Shown here: positions 1 to 8,732 of the stretch, in pieces | How positions within the stretch are numbered: the first letter of the stretch is position 1 | Layout of the letters: the number at the start of each line of letters is the position of its first letter | Source: Winogradskyella eckloniae | Lineage (GTDB): Bacteria; Bacteroidota; Bacteroidia; Flavobacteriales; Flavobacteriaceae | Length of the DNA: 64,000 nucleotides | Reading direction: 5' to 3' | NCBI RefSeq assembly: GCF_013249045.1 | Contig: NZ_JABRWP010000007.1 | Span: forward strand, 62,001-126,000 | Position numbers and translations under genes: made by a program | Notes under the pieces: generated by a model | What the model saw: the letters and a program-made list of their open reading frames with translations, nothing else | The model's database searches: none | Told to the model about the DNA's origin: nothing

Positions 1-2184
1 ATTAGGACCACCTGCAAAGAAACTTTCGGCAAAAGGTATACTGTTAGAATTTCCGTAAGGAATGGCTATACCTGCATAACTACGAAAGGCGAGTACATTT
101 TGTCTTCCTAAGTCTAAATATTTTACATAATCCACTTCGGTTTTTATGTATTGCGAAAACGCGACACCAAAAACTTCATAGTTGTTATCTTGATTTTTAT
201 TGAGGCCTGAAAGGTCTGAAATAGTAGATAGTAAATTACCTGCTAATTCTACGCGCCATTTAAACACCGAAAAATCATTGTCGAATATATTTTTTCTTTT
301 GTCTTTTTTGTAATCAAAACTCGTTGAAAAAATAAGGTTATCTTCTGTAAGTCGCTCTTTTCGTTCCTCGATATTTTGAACCGTTGAATAATCACTATCG
401 CCTGGCTCTAAACTCGTATTGTTGCTCAATACATTTGCGATAAAAACGTCTGCAGGTTCGTATGGTGCAGATAAAGAACTGTCATATAAATCCTCGTCTT
501 CTGTGATGTAACCAATATCTTCTGCTATAGATGTTAAGCTATTATACGAATTGGTATAAACCCCAAAATAATTACTGGTATTTAGATTTTTTACAAAATT
601 AACATTAAATAAGTCGAGTTTGTTGGTTACGGTTTTAGACGGAAACCAGTTATAACTAAAAATACCAGATAGTGATTGTTTGTCTAAGCCTATATTTTGC
701 TGACTGGTTGCGGACAGATTAATACTTGTACTTGGCGACATGTATTTCGGAATAATTTTATTGGTATTAAACGGACTAAAAATTCTAGGAATTGTTAATC
801 TAATATTACCACCAAACTCATTAATATCAAAAAAAGCGGCTTCAGGATCGTTTCTGCTTTTAGAGGCTCCAATTGCTGCAATACCAGATATATCTAGAGT
901 TTCTGCGCCTCTAAATACATTTCTGATTTTTAATCCTGTGCTAAATGAAAACCCAATGGTTTGGATATTACTCGTATTAATTTCAGGGTCAAAACTTAAG
1001 CTGTATTTCTTTTTAGGTTCTAGCCTTATATTGGCTGTAAGCGTAGAGTCGTCTTCATTTTCAATAAATTCTATATCAGGATATCTAAACATTTGTAGGT
1101 CGTTTAAGTACCGCTGTGTTCTGCTTCTGGCTAAATCACTATAAATTTCGCCTTTATTGATAAAAATAGCATCTGTTAATGCCTTTGCTCTATACCTTAG
1201 TTTTTCTTTACTATATAGATTGTATTTTTTATAATTAACTGTATCTGTTATAGCTTTAAATCTGTTATTAAAATTACTGTCCGTAAAAACATTGACTTCT
1301 CTTATTTTATATACTTTAAATGGTGTCACTGTTACAGAATCATTTCCTCTTATTATTCGATTAGCAATTTTAAGATCGGTTTGTACTTTGTGGTTGGTGT
1401 CAATGGTGTCTATTTCAAATCGTATATAATCTTGCCCAAAATGATAAAAACCAGAATTTCTAAGTAATGTGTTTATGCGTTCGCGTTCATTTTCATAATT
1501 CTGAGAATCGTATTGTTCTCCTGTTTTTAATAAACTGTTTCTAGCTATTCTAGCATAGATAGCTTCAATAGCAGGACTACTAATTATAGCGTTTACAGAG
1601 TCTAATATATAAGGTTTGTGTTTAACAACATTATAAGTGACTTGGGCTAACTTATTGCTGTCTTTTACGGTTTCAAACGTTACTTTATTATTAAACCAAC
1701 CCTTGCTATAGTAATATTTTCTAAGATTATTCGCCGTTTTTAATGTTTTGTCTTCATCATATATTACAGGCGCTTCACCAGTTCGTTTTAACCAAGCATT
1801 AAAATTTTTGCGCGAACTCATTAGTTTGTCAAATTGTTTTTTAGACAATAGTCCAATTTTACGCTTTACTTTTAAAGAATCACTTAATACATTAGCTTCT
1901 AATATAGAATCAATATTTGGTCTTGCGAGGTTGTAAATATGAAGTTTTAAAGGAAACCCGAAGAATTTACGCATTCCGGAGTTGGTTTTCTGTATAACGA
2001 TATTATTAATACGTTCAGACATTACAGTGCTACCATCTTCTACTATAGTATTATCAGTAATGAGGTGTTCGCCATCCTGTACACGTTTTACAACATTACA
2101 CGAAAATAGAATTGACATACATATTATGCCTACAACATAATATGACTTAGTTATTCTATTTAAAATGGTATTCTGTTGACGCAA
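1..2184 (-). CDS. tamL: TamL-like outer-membrane assembly lipoprotein (BamA/Omp85 superfamily), 3' end cut by window
   Basis: This frame is open from a TTG at 2182-2184 to base 1, giving 728 codons, so the C-terminus lies outside the window. The N-terminus has a hydrophobic stretch ending in the lipobox LFSC, with Cys at 2098-2100, which makes it a lipoprotein. A short mature motif (VKRVQDGEHL) and a following NLARP stretch are typical of TamL proteins of Bacteroidota. Near base 1 the frame reads FFAGGPN, the conserved turn of the Omp85 beta-barrel, so POTRA-like repeats are followed by a barrel. By family knowledge it would help insert or export outer-membrane proteins together with TamB. 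The TTG start was chosen because the only in-frame ATG (M before SILFSC) would leave too short a signal peptide. The gene is transcribed away from trmH. Roughly 100 residues are probably missing, judged from the usual family length. Confidence 0.85.
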   Translation of the reverse strand, partial: MRQQNTILNRITKSYYVVGIICMSILFSCNVVKRVQDGEHLITDNTIVEDGSTVMSERINNIVIQKTNSGMRKFFGFPLKLHIYNLARPNIDSILEANVLSDSLKVKRKIGLLSKKQFDKLMSSRKNFNAWLKRTGEAPVIYDEDKTLKTANNLRKYYYSKGWFNNKVTFETVKDSNKLAQVTYNVVKHKPYILDSVNAIISSPAIEAIYARIARNSLLKTGEQYDSQNYENERERINTLLRNSGFYHFGQDYIRFEIDTIDTNHKVQTDLKIANRIIRGNDSVTVTPFKVYKIREVNVFTDSNFNNRFKAITDTVNYKKYNLYSKEKLRYRAKALTDAIFINKGEIYSDLARSRTQRYLNDLQMFRYPDIEFIENEDDSTLTANIRLEPKKKYSLSFDPEINTSNIQTIGFSFSTGLKIRNVFRGAETLDISGIAAIGASKSRNDPEAAFFDINEFGGNIRLTIPRIFSPFNTNKIIPKYMSPSTSINLSATSQQNIGLDKQSLSGIFSYNWFPSKTVTNKLDLFNVNFVKNLNTSNYFGVYTNSYNSLTSIAEDIGYITEDEDLYDSSLSAPYEPADVFIANVLSNNTSLEPGDSDYSTVQNIEERKERLTEDNLIFSTSFDYKKDKRKNIFDNDFSVFKWRVELAGNLLSTISDLSGLNKNQDNNYEVFGVAFSQYIKTEVDYVKYLDLGRQNVLAFRSYAGIAIPYGNSNSIPFAESFFAGGPN

Positions 2185-2349
2185 GTTAAATGGCTTTGAG
2201 TTTAATAATAAAGGTATTAACAAAACAAAAATAATACCATTTCTTTTTTAGAAATAGTTTAGTCCCTTTTAATTTGAATAAAATAAAACCAAAAAAAAGG
2301 TTTACTTTGTAAATTAGGTGTTTCGTTAAACAAATGTAAAGACATTTTA

Positions 2350-3084
2350 ATGTTATCAAGGAATCAGATTAAGTTAATTAAAAGTTTAAGTTTAAAAAAA
2401 AATAGACAACAACACGGTTGGTTTACGGTTGAAGGGATTAAAGGGATTTCAGAATTTTTAAATTCGAATTATAACTTAAAAACGCTATACACTACAAAAT
2501 CTATGTTTGAAGCCCCCGAGCATTTAGTTCACGACATTACGGCGACTGAATTAAAAAAAGTATCTGCTTTAAAAAATCCTAATGTAGCCTTAGCTGTTTT
2601 TGAAATTCCGGAAAAGAAACCCGTTCAAGATACTGGATTAATTGTTGCTTTAGATGATGTACGTGATCCCGGAAATTTAGGCACCATAATTAGACTTTGT
2701 GATTGGTATGGTGTGGTAGATTTGGTTTGTAGTGTTAATACCGTTGATTGTTATAACGCTAAAGTGGTACAAGCTACAATGGGTTCGTTAACACGTGTTA
2801 ATGTGCATTATTTAGACTTAGAGCATTATTTAAATACGTCAGGATTAACCGTTATGGGAACCTTACTAGAAGGCGAAAATATTTATACGGCAAATATAAA
2901 ACAAGAAGGGATTGTAGTTCTTGGCAATGAGGCCAATGGTATTTCTGAAGCAATAAAAAATTGTATAGATAGACAATTAACTATTCCTAAGTTTGGTACG
3001 ACTAAGGCTACAGAAAGTTTAAATGTAGCTAACGCAACGGCAATAGTATTAAGCGAATTTAAACGCCGTTCTATTGAAATGTGA
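2350..3084 (+). CDS. TrmH/SpoU-family RNA 2'-O-methyltransferase
   Basis: The protein has 244 residues. An N-terminal RNA-binding region of about 90 residues is followed by the SPOUT knot. The three SpoU motifs are visible: DDVRDPGNLGTIIR (about residues 102-115), LGNEANGIS (191-199) and SLNVANATAIVLSEF (223-237). The protein should transfer a methyl group from S-adenosylmethionine to a ribose of tRNA or rRNA in the cytoplasm; the exact site cannot be told from sequence. It starts at an ATG 165 bases from the divergent tamL start. Its 3' end overlaps the convergent porT gene by 14 bases. It could be RlmB-like or TrmH-like; the family call is secure, the substrate is not. Confidence 0.9.
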   Translation: MLSRNQIKLIKSLSLKKNRQQHGWFTVEGIKGISEFLNSNYNLKTLYTTKSMFEAPEHLVHDITATELKKVSALKNPNVALAVFEIPEKKPVQDTGLIVALDDVRDPGNLGTIIRLCDWYGVVDLVCSVNTVDCYNAKVVQATMGSLTRVNVHYLDLEHYLNTSGLTVMGTLLEGENIYTANIKQEGIVVLGNEANGISEAIKNCIDRQLTIPKFGTTKATESLNVANATAIVLSEFKRRSIEM

Positions 3085-3787
3085 GGTTAATAAAAAGGCC
3101 TCTAGTTTGCATTTTAGAGATATTACCTGTCCATGGACTATTAGGATCTGCATCTCTAATGTTTTCATCATTAATAGCAAAAATACCACGAATTGATGGT
3201 GTAAATTTAAAATATAACAGGTACAAATCAATTCCGAAACCAATTTCATAGAAGTACGAGTTTTTAGTCATTCTAAACTCTCCAGAACTGTTATCATTAG
3301 GATTGTCTTGATTGCTCGAAAGGTTTAATGCCGTAGAAATACCTCCTATTACAAAAGGTTTAAAATTGTTAATGCGCTTTGTAGAGATTTTTAACAATAA
3401 AGGAATATGGACATAGGTAGACTTTACTTCTCTCAATAAATCGGAGTCATTAAATGCCATGCCATTAAAGTAACTCTCGTCATACTGAAGATTTCTCGTG
3501 GTAAAGAAAACACCTGGTTCTAATCGTAAGTTTAGGTAATCATTGATTCTCATATCTCCAATTAGACCTAAATGAAAACCTCCAGTGGTTTCAACCTGTA
3601 TGTCTTCTAAATTCTGGTTGTAATCAAAATTAAAGTCATATTGATTATAGCCAATAAAATAGCCCCAAGTTAAAAACTTTTTATCAATATTATCTACCGT
3701 ATTGGTAACACGCTCTTTGGTAAACATTTGTGCCGACAAGTCTTGAAAGACAAACAAAATTATTAAGATGAATACTATACGTTTCAT
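3071..3787 (-). CDS. porT: PorT/SprT-type T9SS outer-membrane beta-barrel protein
   Basis: This 238-residue protein has a signal peptide (MKRIVFILIILFVFQDLSAQ). The rest alternates polar and hydrophobic residues and ends in Phe-Gln, as expected for an eight-stranded outer-membrane barrel. The length and its place directly after ubiE match PorT (SprT), a protein required for gliding and type IX secretion in Bacteroidota. I chose the ATG at 3785-3787 rather than an upstream start 33 bases earlier, because it places the signal peptide at the N-terminus and leaves a one-base gap after the ubiE stop. The two genes are surely cotranscribed. The gene runs into trmH from the other side. A generic porin-family barrel is the alternative reading. 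Confidence 0.75.
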   Translation of the reverse strand: MKRIVFILIILFVFQDLSAQMFTKERVTNTVDNIDKKFLTWGYFIGYNQYDFNFDYNQNLEDIQVETTGGFHLGLIGDMRINDYLNLRLEPGVFFTTRNLQYDESYFNGMAFNDSDLLREVKSTYVHIPLLLKISTKRINNFKPFVIGGISTALNLSSNQDNPNDNSSGEFRMTKNSYFYEIGFGIDLYLLYFKFTPSIRGIFAINDENIRDADPNSPWTGNISKMQTRGLFINLTFQ

Positions 3788-3788
3788 A

Positions 3789-4520
3789 TTATGCTTTAGA
3801 TGCTGAGTAAATTGTTGCAACGCCCATGGTTTGAGGTTGATGTTTCACATTAGTAAACCCAATTTTTGATAAAATATTGTTCAAAGCTTTACCATAAGGA
3901 AATACAGAAGCCGATTCACATAGGTATTTATAGGCTACACGGTCTTTAGAAAACAATTTTCCAATAGTTGGTAAAATTAAGGTTGTGTAGGCTTTGTAAC
4001 CTGCTTTATAAATAGGGTTTGTAGGAATTGAAGTTTCAAGAATTACAAAAATGCCATTTGGTTTTAGAACTCTTAAAATTTCGGCTAGTCCTTTTTCTAA
4101 GTTTTCAAAATTGCGCACTCCAAAAGAAACGGTAATGGCATCAAAGGTGTTGTCTTCAAAAGGTAAATCCTCAGAATCTCCAATAATCATTGAGATAATT
4201 TGATCTAATTTTTTGTCTTTAATTTTTTGTCTACCAACCTCTAACATGCCATCACTAATGTCTAAACCAATAATGTCTTTAGCATTTGTAGAGGCTAAAC
4301 TTATCGCTAAATCTCCTGTGCCAGTGGCAATATCTAAGATGTTGTTAGGTTTGTTTTTGGAAACTAATTTTACAACTTTATTTCTCCACTTAATGTCTAT
4401 TCCAAACGAAATTACACGGTTTAAACCATCATATTCTTTAGAAATTGTATCGAACATTTTAGTGACCTGAACCTTCTTGGATTGGTCACTATCCTTATAT
4501 GGATTAATTTTTTCGGCCAT
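3789..4520 (-). CDS. ubiE: Demethylmenaquinone methyltransferase
   Basis: The protein has 243 residues and is a class I SAM-dependent methyltransferase that should convert demethylmenaquinone to menaquinone, the respiratory quinone of this group. Motif I reads [10 protein letters not shown] (residues 61-70). The N-terminal segment [17 protein letters not shown] and the later [14 protein letters not shown] are UbiE/MenG signatures. The ATG at 4518-4520 is preferred over an upstream in-frame start at 4535, since a -7 box lies at 4533-4540 and would overlap that longer version. It is followed after one base by porT. The menaquinone product would be the likely electron acceptor for the NQR complex encoded later in this window. 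Confidence 0.93.
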   Translation of the reverse strand: MAEKINPYKDSDQSKKVQVTKMFDTISKEYDGLNRVISFGIDIKWRNKVVKLVSKNKPNNILDIATGTGDLAISLASTNAKDIIGLDISDGMLEVGRQKIKDKKLDQIISMIIGDSEDLPFEDNTFDAITVSFGVRNFENLEKGLAEILRVLKPNGIFVILETSIPTNPIYKAGYKAYTTLILPTIGKLFSKDRVAYKYLCESASVFPYGKALNNILSKIGFTNVKHQPQTMGVATIYSASKA

Positions 4521-4532
4521 AAAAATTTTTGG

Positions 4533-4540
4533 CAAATATA
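4533..4540 (-). promoter_or_regulatory. Candidate -7 box (TATATTTG) for ubiE-porT
   Basis: On the minus strand the sequence reads TATATTTG, matching the Bacteroidota consensus TAnnTTTG, 12 bases before the ubiE ATG. No clear TTG element is seen upstream at the usual distance. Confidence 0.45.
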
Positions 4541-4687
4541 CTAAGAAGTTATAAGTCGCTATAATTGTTAGTATTTAAAGTTAAATAAAAAGTGAATTTA
4601 GCCCAGTTTTATAATAATTGAACTCAAAATGGTTTTGGTTAAAAAACTTTAAGTCCTTAATGCACTCATTAACTTATAAGTTATAAG

Positions 4688-4695
4688 TATATTTG
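4688..4695 (+). promoter_or_regulatory. Candidate -7 box (TATATTTG) for trkA-trkH
   Basis: The sequence TATATTTG matches TAnnTTTG and ends 23 bases before the trkA start, in the divergent ubiE/trkA spacer. A good -33 element is not apparent, so support rests on the -7 match and its position. Confidence 0.45.
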
Positions 4696-4718
4696 TATGT
4701 TTATTTCAACAAGAAACA

Positions 4719-6068
4719 ATGAAAATAATAATCGCAGGTGCAGGTGAAGTAGGATTTCATTTGGCGAAACTTCTTTCTTACGAGTCACAAGAAATCACCT
4801 TAATAGACACTAAAAAGGATAGTTTAGGTTATGCTGGTGAGCATTTAGATATTAGAACTATTAAAGGAGATGCAACTTCTATTGAAGTTTTAAGGGATGC
4901 ACGTATAGAAACAGCAGCTTTATTTATTGCAGTAACATCTTCTGAAACTACCAATATAACAGCATGTGTATTAGCCAAACAACTAGGCGCAAAACGAACT
5001 ATTGCAAGAATTTCTAATACAGAGTTTATAGAGCACAAAGATACTGTTGGGTTTTCAAATATAGGTATTGATGAATTAATTTCTCCGGAATCATTAGCAG
5101 CTTCAGAGATAGAGTTGTTGTTAAATCAATATGGATTTAACGATACCTATGAGTTTGAGGAAGGTGCATTAACGATGCTAGGTTTACGAATATCAAGAAC
5201 GGCAACATTTGTAGATAAAACCGTAAAGCAAGCGGCAGAACTCTATTCTGAATTGAATTTTATTCCTATAGCAATTCAACGTTTAGGAACACAATATACT
5301 ATTATACCACGAGGAGATACAATTTTTAAAGAAGGTGATAAAGTCGTTTTTATGACCTGTAAGGGTGGAGACGAAGAATTGTTTGAATTATCAGGTAAGG
5401 TAAAGGTTGAGATAAAGGATATTATGATTCTTGGCGGAAGTCAGATTGGTTATAAAACAGCCAAAGATTTATGTGCTAGTAAGTTTAATGTCAAAATTGT
5501 TGAGAGTAAAAGAGGTGTGGCAGAGGAGCTTGCTGAAGATTTACCAAACGCTCTTGTGATTTGTGGTGATGGAAGAAATGTTGAAATATTAGATGAAGAA
5601 AATGTTTCGGATATGGATGCGTTTATTGCTGTAACAGGTAATTCTGAAACTAATATTATGTCTTGTCTTTTGGCAAAATCTAAAGGTGTTAAAAAGACCA
5701 TTGCCTTAGTAGAAAATATGGATTACTATCAATTGTCACAATCTATTGGTATTGATACATTAATTAATAAGAAGCTATTAGCAGCAAACAATATTTTTAG
5801 ATATATAAGAAAAGGTGAGGTTGTGGCAATGACCAAACTTACCAATATGAATGCAGAGCTGTTAGAGTTTGTGGTAAAGCCAAATTCTAAAATCACGAAT
5901 AAACTAATAAAGGATTTAAAATTTCCGCGATCAGCTATTTTTGGAGGTGTTATAAGAGAAGGGAAAGGATTAATACCTTTAGGGAATTTTAAAATAGAAG
6001 CTGGCGATAGAGTTGTGGTTTGTTGTCTTCCGCGTTCAATTTCTGAAGTAGAAACATTTTTCACATAA
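4719..6068 (+). CDS. trkA: Trk potassium uptake regulatory subunit TrkA
   Basis: This 449-residue cytoplasmic protein binds nucleotide and gates the TrkH channel. It is a tandem of two RCK units. The first Rossmann fold starts with IIIAGAGEVGFHLAK at residue 3, and the second with IMILGGSQIGYKTAK near residue 235. Each is followed by a TrkA-C domain (residues about 145-225 and 365-449). The length is typical for the full-length double-domain type. The start ATG has a free 5' region carrying a -7 box. trkH starts 11 bases after its stop, so the two subunits form an operon. Confidence 0.95.
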   Translation: MKIIIAGAGEVGFHLAKLLSYESQEITLIDTKKDSLGYAGEHLDIRTIKGDATSIEVLRDARIETAALFIAVTSSETTNITACVLAKQLGAKRTIARISNTEFIEHKDTVGFSNIGIDELISPESLAASEIELLLNQYGFNDTYEFEEGALTMLGLRISRTATFVDKTVKQAAELYSELNFIPIAIQRLGTQYTIIPRGDTIFKEGDKVVFMTCKGGDEELFELSGKVKVEIKDIMILGGSQIGYKTAKDLCASKFNVKIVESKRGVAEELAEDLPNALVICGDGRNVEILDEENVSDMDAFIAVTGNSETNIMSCLLAKSKGVKKTIALVENMDYYQLSQSIGIDTLINKKLLAANNIFRYIRKGEVVAMTKLTNMNAELLEFVVKPNSKITNKLIKDLKFPRSAIFGGVIREGKGLIPLGNFKIEAGDRVVVCCLPRSISEVETFFT

Positions 6069-6079
6069 TTGAATATTTG

Positions 6080-7582
6080 ATGTCTCGTATAAAACTCAAT
6101 TATAAAATAATTTTTCATTTTTTTGGACTACTGCTATTATTCAATGGTGGGTTTATGCTTATTTCAACATTAATAAGTCTTATATATAAGGATGGCGTTA
6201 CTCTAGAATTGTTTTTGGCAGGTATTGTAACCTTGTTAATAGGCGCTTTAGTGATGTATAGAACTAAAGATCACCGCAAAGAAATGAACAAACGTGAAGG
6301 CTATATTGTAGTGGCTTTTGGTTGGATTGTGATGTCTTTGTCTGGCACATTGCCATATCTTGTTACTGAGGCAATTCCGTCCTTTACTGATGCTTTTTTT
6401 GAAACCATGTCTGGTTATTCTACAACTGGAGCAAGTATCTTAAATGATATTGAGATTGTGCCCAAAGGTGTGTTATTTTGGAGAAGTATTACACATTGGA
6501 TTGGTGGTATGGGTATTATTGTCCTCGCTATTGCTATTTTGCCATTGTTAGGTGTTGGTGGTATGCAGTTGTTTGCGGCAGAAGCGCCAGGACCAGGTGG
6601 TGATAAACTGCATCCTAGAATTACAGATACAGCGAAGCGATTGTGGTTAATTTATTTTGGCTATACAGCGGCAGAAACTATTCTTTTACAAATTGCAGGC
6701 ATGTCATTTTTTGATGCCATTAACCATGCTTTGAGCACGTTGTCTACAGGTGGGTTTTCAACAAAAAATGCCAGTGTGGCTTATTGGAATGATAATCCAA
6801 TTATACAATACATCATTATTTTCTTTATGTTTTTAGCAGGTACCAATTTTGTATTGAGTTATTACTTGTTTAAAGGCAAGGTTGGTAAAATCCTAGAAGA
6901 TGAAGAGTTTAAACTTTATTTCAAATTTATTGCAGTATTTACCCTTGTTGCTGCAGTATTAATTTACTTTAGAGCTGATGTGTCTTTATCATCAATTGAT
7001 CATCCTATGGTGTTAGGCGAGGGAGAAAGTGCGTTTAGGCACGCATTGTTTCAGGTTTTAAGTGTCATTACAACCACAGGATTTGTTACTGCCGATTATA
7101 CCTTATGGACACCGTTTTTAACGGTTTTCTTTTTTGGGTTAATGTTTTTAGGAGGTTCTGCAGGAAGTACTTCTGGTGGTGTAAAGGTAATGCGTCAGTT
7201 AATTTTAATAAAAAATAGTTTTTTAGAATTTAAACGAGCTTTACATCCTAATGCTATTGTGCCTGTACGATATAATGGTAAATCTGTGTCAAAAGATATT
7301 GTATTCAATGTATTAGGATTCTTTATTTTATATATGTTATCTTTTATTGTAGGTGCTTTGGTGTTTTCGATGTTTCAAATGGATTTTGAATCCGCCATAG
7401 GACTGTCTGCATCAAGTTTGGGAAATGTTGGGCCAGCTTTGGGTGATTTTGGACCTGTAAATAATTATGCAGCATTACCGCCTTTAGGAAAATGGTGGGC
7501 TTCGTTTCTAATGCTTATTGGTAGATTAGAATTGTTTACTGTTTTAATCTTATTGACGCCATTCTTTTGGAGAAATAGATAA
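6080..7582 (+). CDS. trkH: Trk potassium channel subunit TrkH
   Basis: This 500-residue inner-membrane protein is the K+-translocating subunit. The four pore loops of the family can be seen: MSGYSTTGAS, ALSTLSTGGFST, VITTTGFVTA and SSLGNVGPALG. Each carries the filter glycine. Hydrophobic helices cover most of the rest, and the chain ends shortly after the last helix with FFWRNR. The ATG at 6080 is used; an adjacent upstream TTG in frame is unlikely to be the start. It is cotranscribed with trkA, 11 bases downstream of it. Confidence 0.95.
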   Translation: MSRIKLNYKIIFHFFGLLLLFNGGFMLISTLISLIYKDGVTLELFLAGIVTLLIGALVMYRTKDHRKEMNKREGYIVVAFGWIVMSLSGTLPYLVTEAIPSFTDAFFETMSGYSTTGASILNDIEIVPKGVLFWRSITHWIGGMGIIVLAIAILPLLGVGGMQLFAAEAPGPGGDKLHPRITDTAKRLWLIYFGYTAAETILLQIAGMSFFDAINHALSTLSTGGFSTKNASVAYWNDNPIIQYIIIFFMFLAGTNFVLSYYLFKGKVGKILEDEEFKLYFKFIAVFTLVAAVLIYFRADVSLSSIDHPMVLGEGESAFRHALFQVLSVITTTGFVTADYTLWTPFLTVFFFGLMFLGGSAGSTSGGVKVMRQLILIKNSFLEFKRALHPNAIVPVRYNGKSVSKDIVFNVLGFFILYMLSFIVGALVFSMFQMDFESAIGLSASSLGNVGPALGDFGPVNNYAALPPLGKWWASFLMLIGRLELFTVLILLTPFFWRNR

Positions 7583-7670
7583 AATTTTCAACTTTTTTTT
7601 AATTATTCCTAGCCTATATTATTCCTAATAGTTTCACGTTTTTAGATACTATTATTTGGTTTGGTGTTGG

Positions 7671-7682
7671 TATACATGTTGT
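7671..7682 (+). repeat. Copy 1 of a shared 12-base motif upstream of small membrane protein genes
   Basis: The 12-mer TATACATGTTGT occurs here, 54 bases before the ATG at 7737, and again at 8060-8071, 44 bases before the ATG at 8116. Its core ACATGT is a palindrome. The same relative placement before two similar small genes suggests a shared operator or promoter element; this is inference. Confidence 0.4.
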
Positions 7683-7736
7683 AACATTTTTATGAAATGT
7701 ACGTCATATTTGTATAATCAATTAAAATCATCAATC

Positions 7737-7985
7737 ATGGAATTAGTATTAAACACATCATTAGAATCAGTACCAGAACCCATTGCGGTATCTAAGGTTA
7801 CAACAAAAGGCTTATTAAATTCGCGTTACAAATCTATTGTAAAAGAGAATTATAGAAGCTCTACAAAAAAATCAATATTCGGAATAAGACAACGCATTAA
7901 GTCGTCTCAATTTAGAATGGTAAACCATACTGGAGCAATTTTAAAATTAACAGTCTTTGCCATGGTATTAATTGCAATCTTTTAG
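7737..7985 (+). CDS. Small tail-anchored membrane protein, unknown function
   Basis: I do not recognise this 82-residue protein. It has an uncharged N-terminal third, a very basic middle (RYKSIVKENYRSSTKKS, RQRIKSS) and one hydrophobic helix at the extreme C-terminus (ILKLTVFAMVLIAIF), so it should sit in the inner membrane with its basic part in the cytoplasm. The ATG at 7737 is chosen because upstream in-frame codons lie in AT-rich leader sequence containing the 12-base motif. Two genes with the same layout follow it. The sequence similarity to them is confined to the basic region plus tail design. Confidence 0.6.
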   Translation: MELVLNTSLESVPEPIAVSKVTTKGLLNSRYKSIVKENYRSSTKKSIFGIRQRIKSSQFRMVNHTGAILKLTVFAMVLIAIF

Positions 7986-8059
7986 TAGGCATTAGTACAC
8001 TATATGAACTCTCAACTGGCACATTAATTTGTGCCTTTTAGGTCTTTTGCAACGTGTGT

Positions 8060-8071
8060 TATACATGTTGT
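8060..8071 (+). repeat. Copy 2 of the shared 12-base motif
   Basis: TATACATGTTGT is repeated exactly here. Around this copy, GCAAC (8049-8053) and GTTGC (8070-8074) form the arms of a short inverted repeat, which would suit binding of a dimeric regulator. This is inference from sequence alone. Confidence 0.4.
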
Positions 8072-8115
8072 TGCTATAATAATTCTTTTTTAAAACTATT
8101 TAAATCCAATACATT

Positions 8116-8406
8116 ATGTCTACAGGAGCAATGCAAGTTAGTATTAAAAATAATCTAAACCTACTGTCTAAACGTGATAAGTTAAGAAATAGACTTGGTG
8201 GTTATTCCCCAAATAGTAAAACAGAATATAACTTACCTAAAGCATCGACGAAGCAATTGCAAGATTTAAGGAAACGTTTGCAAGTAGAACATAAAATTAG
8301 AATGCTAAAAGTAGTTATGCTTACGACTATTTTATTTATTATGCTACTATGTGTTTTTTTATATGCTATTGACGGCATTGTAGAATTGATTTCCCTTAAT
8401 CTTTAA
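8116..8406 (+). CDS. Small tail-anchored membrane protein (paralogue of the 8420 gene), unknown function
   Basis: The protein has 96 residues and an unknown role. Residues 1-70 are hydrophilic and rich in Lys/Arg. Around residues 40-48 it reads YNLPKAST, then a charged helix (LRKRLQVEHKIRMLKVV), then a hydrophobic segment (about 64-86) and a short tail. The block Y-x-x-PKA-x-x-x-L, charged helix, LKVV, membrane helix recurs in the next gene, so the two are paralogues. Spacing to that gene is 13 bases and they probably share a transcript. The 12-base motif lies 44 bases before the start. Confidence 0.65.
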   Translation: MSTGAMQVSIKNNLNLLSKRDKLRNRLGGYSPNSKTEYNLPKASTKQLQDLRKRLQVEHKIRMLKVVMLTTILFIMLLCVFLYAIDGIVELISLNL

Positions 8407-8419
8407 AAACATAATTTTT

Positions 8420-8680
8420 ATGAGTTTTGGTGTTGTACAGACCATGATAATTACACTTAAGAACAATGATAATCTGCGTTCTAAGAGCGTAAGGTTTAAG
8501 AATGAATACAGACGGAAGGTTAATCCAGAAAAACCAGAATATGATTTTCCTAAAGCGACTCCAGAGTTATTAATAGCTATTGAAAAAAAGTTAAAAAAGG
8601 ATAACCGAATTTTGCGATTAAAGGTAGTAATAATAACGGTGCTTATTCTAAGTCTTCTGGTAGGAATTATTATAAAATAA
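8420..8680 (+). CDS. Small tail-anchored membrane protein (paralogue of the 8116 gene), unknown function
   Basis: This 86-residue protein aligns by eye with the preceding gene. It has YDFPKATPELL (about 40-50), the charged helix IEKKLKKDNRILRLKVV, and a C-terminal hydrophobic helix (VVIITVLILSLLVGIII) ending the chain. A second in-frame ATG nine residues in (before IITLK) could be the true start. The gene ends inside the ascending arm of a strong terminator, so it closes the transcription unit. No catalytic or metal-binding residues are seen. Confidence 0.65.
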   Translation: MSFGVVQTMIITLKNNDNLRSKSVRFKNEYRRKVNPEKPEYDFPKATPELLIAIEKKLKKDNRILRLKVVIITVLILSLLVGIIIK

Positions 8681-8716
8681 AAAGGGCTTTCTAACATTAG
8701 AAAGCCCTTTTTATTT
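8678..8716. terminator. Strong bidirectional hairpin terminator
   Basis: AAAAGGGCTTTCTA pairs perfectly with TAGAAAGCCCTTTT around an ACAT loop, with A- and T-rich flanks on both sides. It ends the small membrane protein genes on the plus strand and the aminotransferase gene on the minus strand. Confidence 0.9.
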
Positions 8717-8732
8717 TTATGCCTATTGACGT

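Noticed and set aside
740..1936. Plus-strand open frames at 740-1144 and 1748-1936
   Set aside because: They lie opposite the long minus-strand TamL frame, which has a lipobox and Omp85 signatures through to the window edge; the plus-strand frames show no domain or start signal.
3049..3249. Minus-strand frame overlapping porT
   Set aside because: It is an alternate frame inside the porT gene, without a signal peptide or motif.
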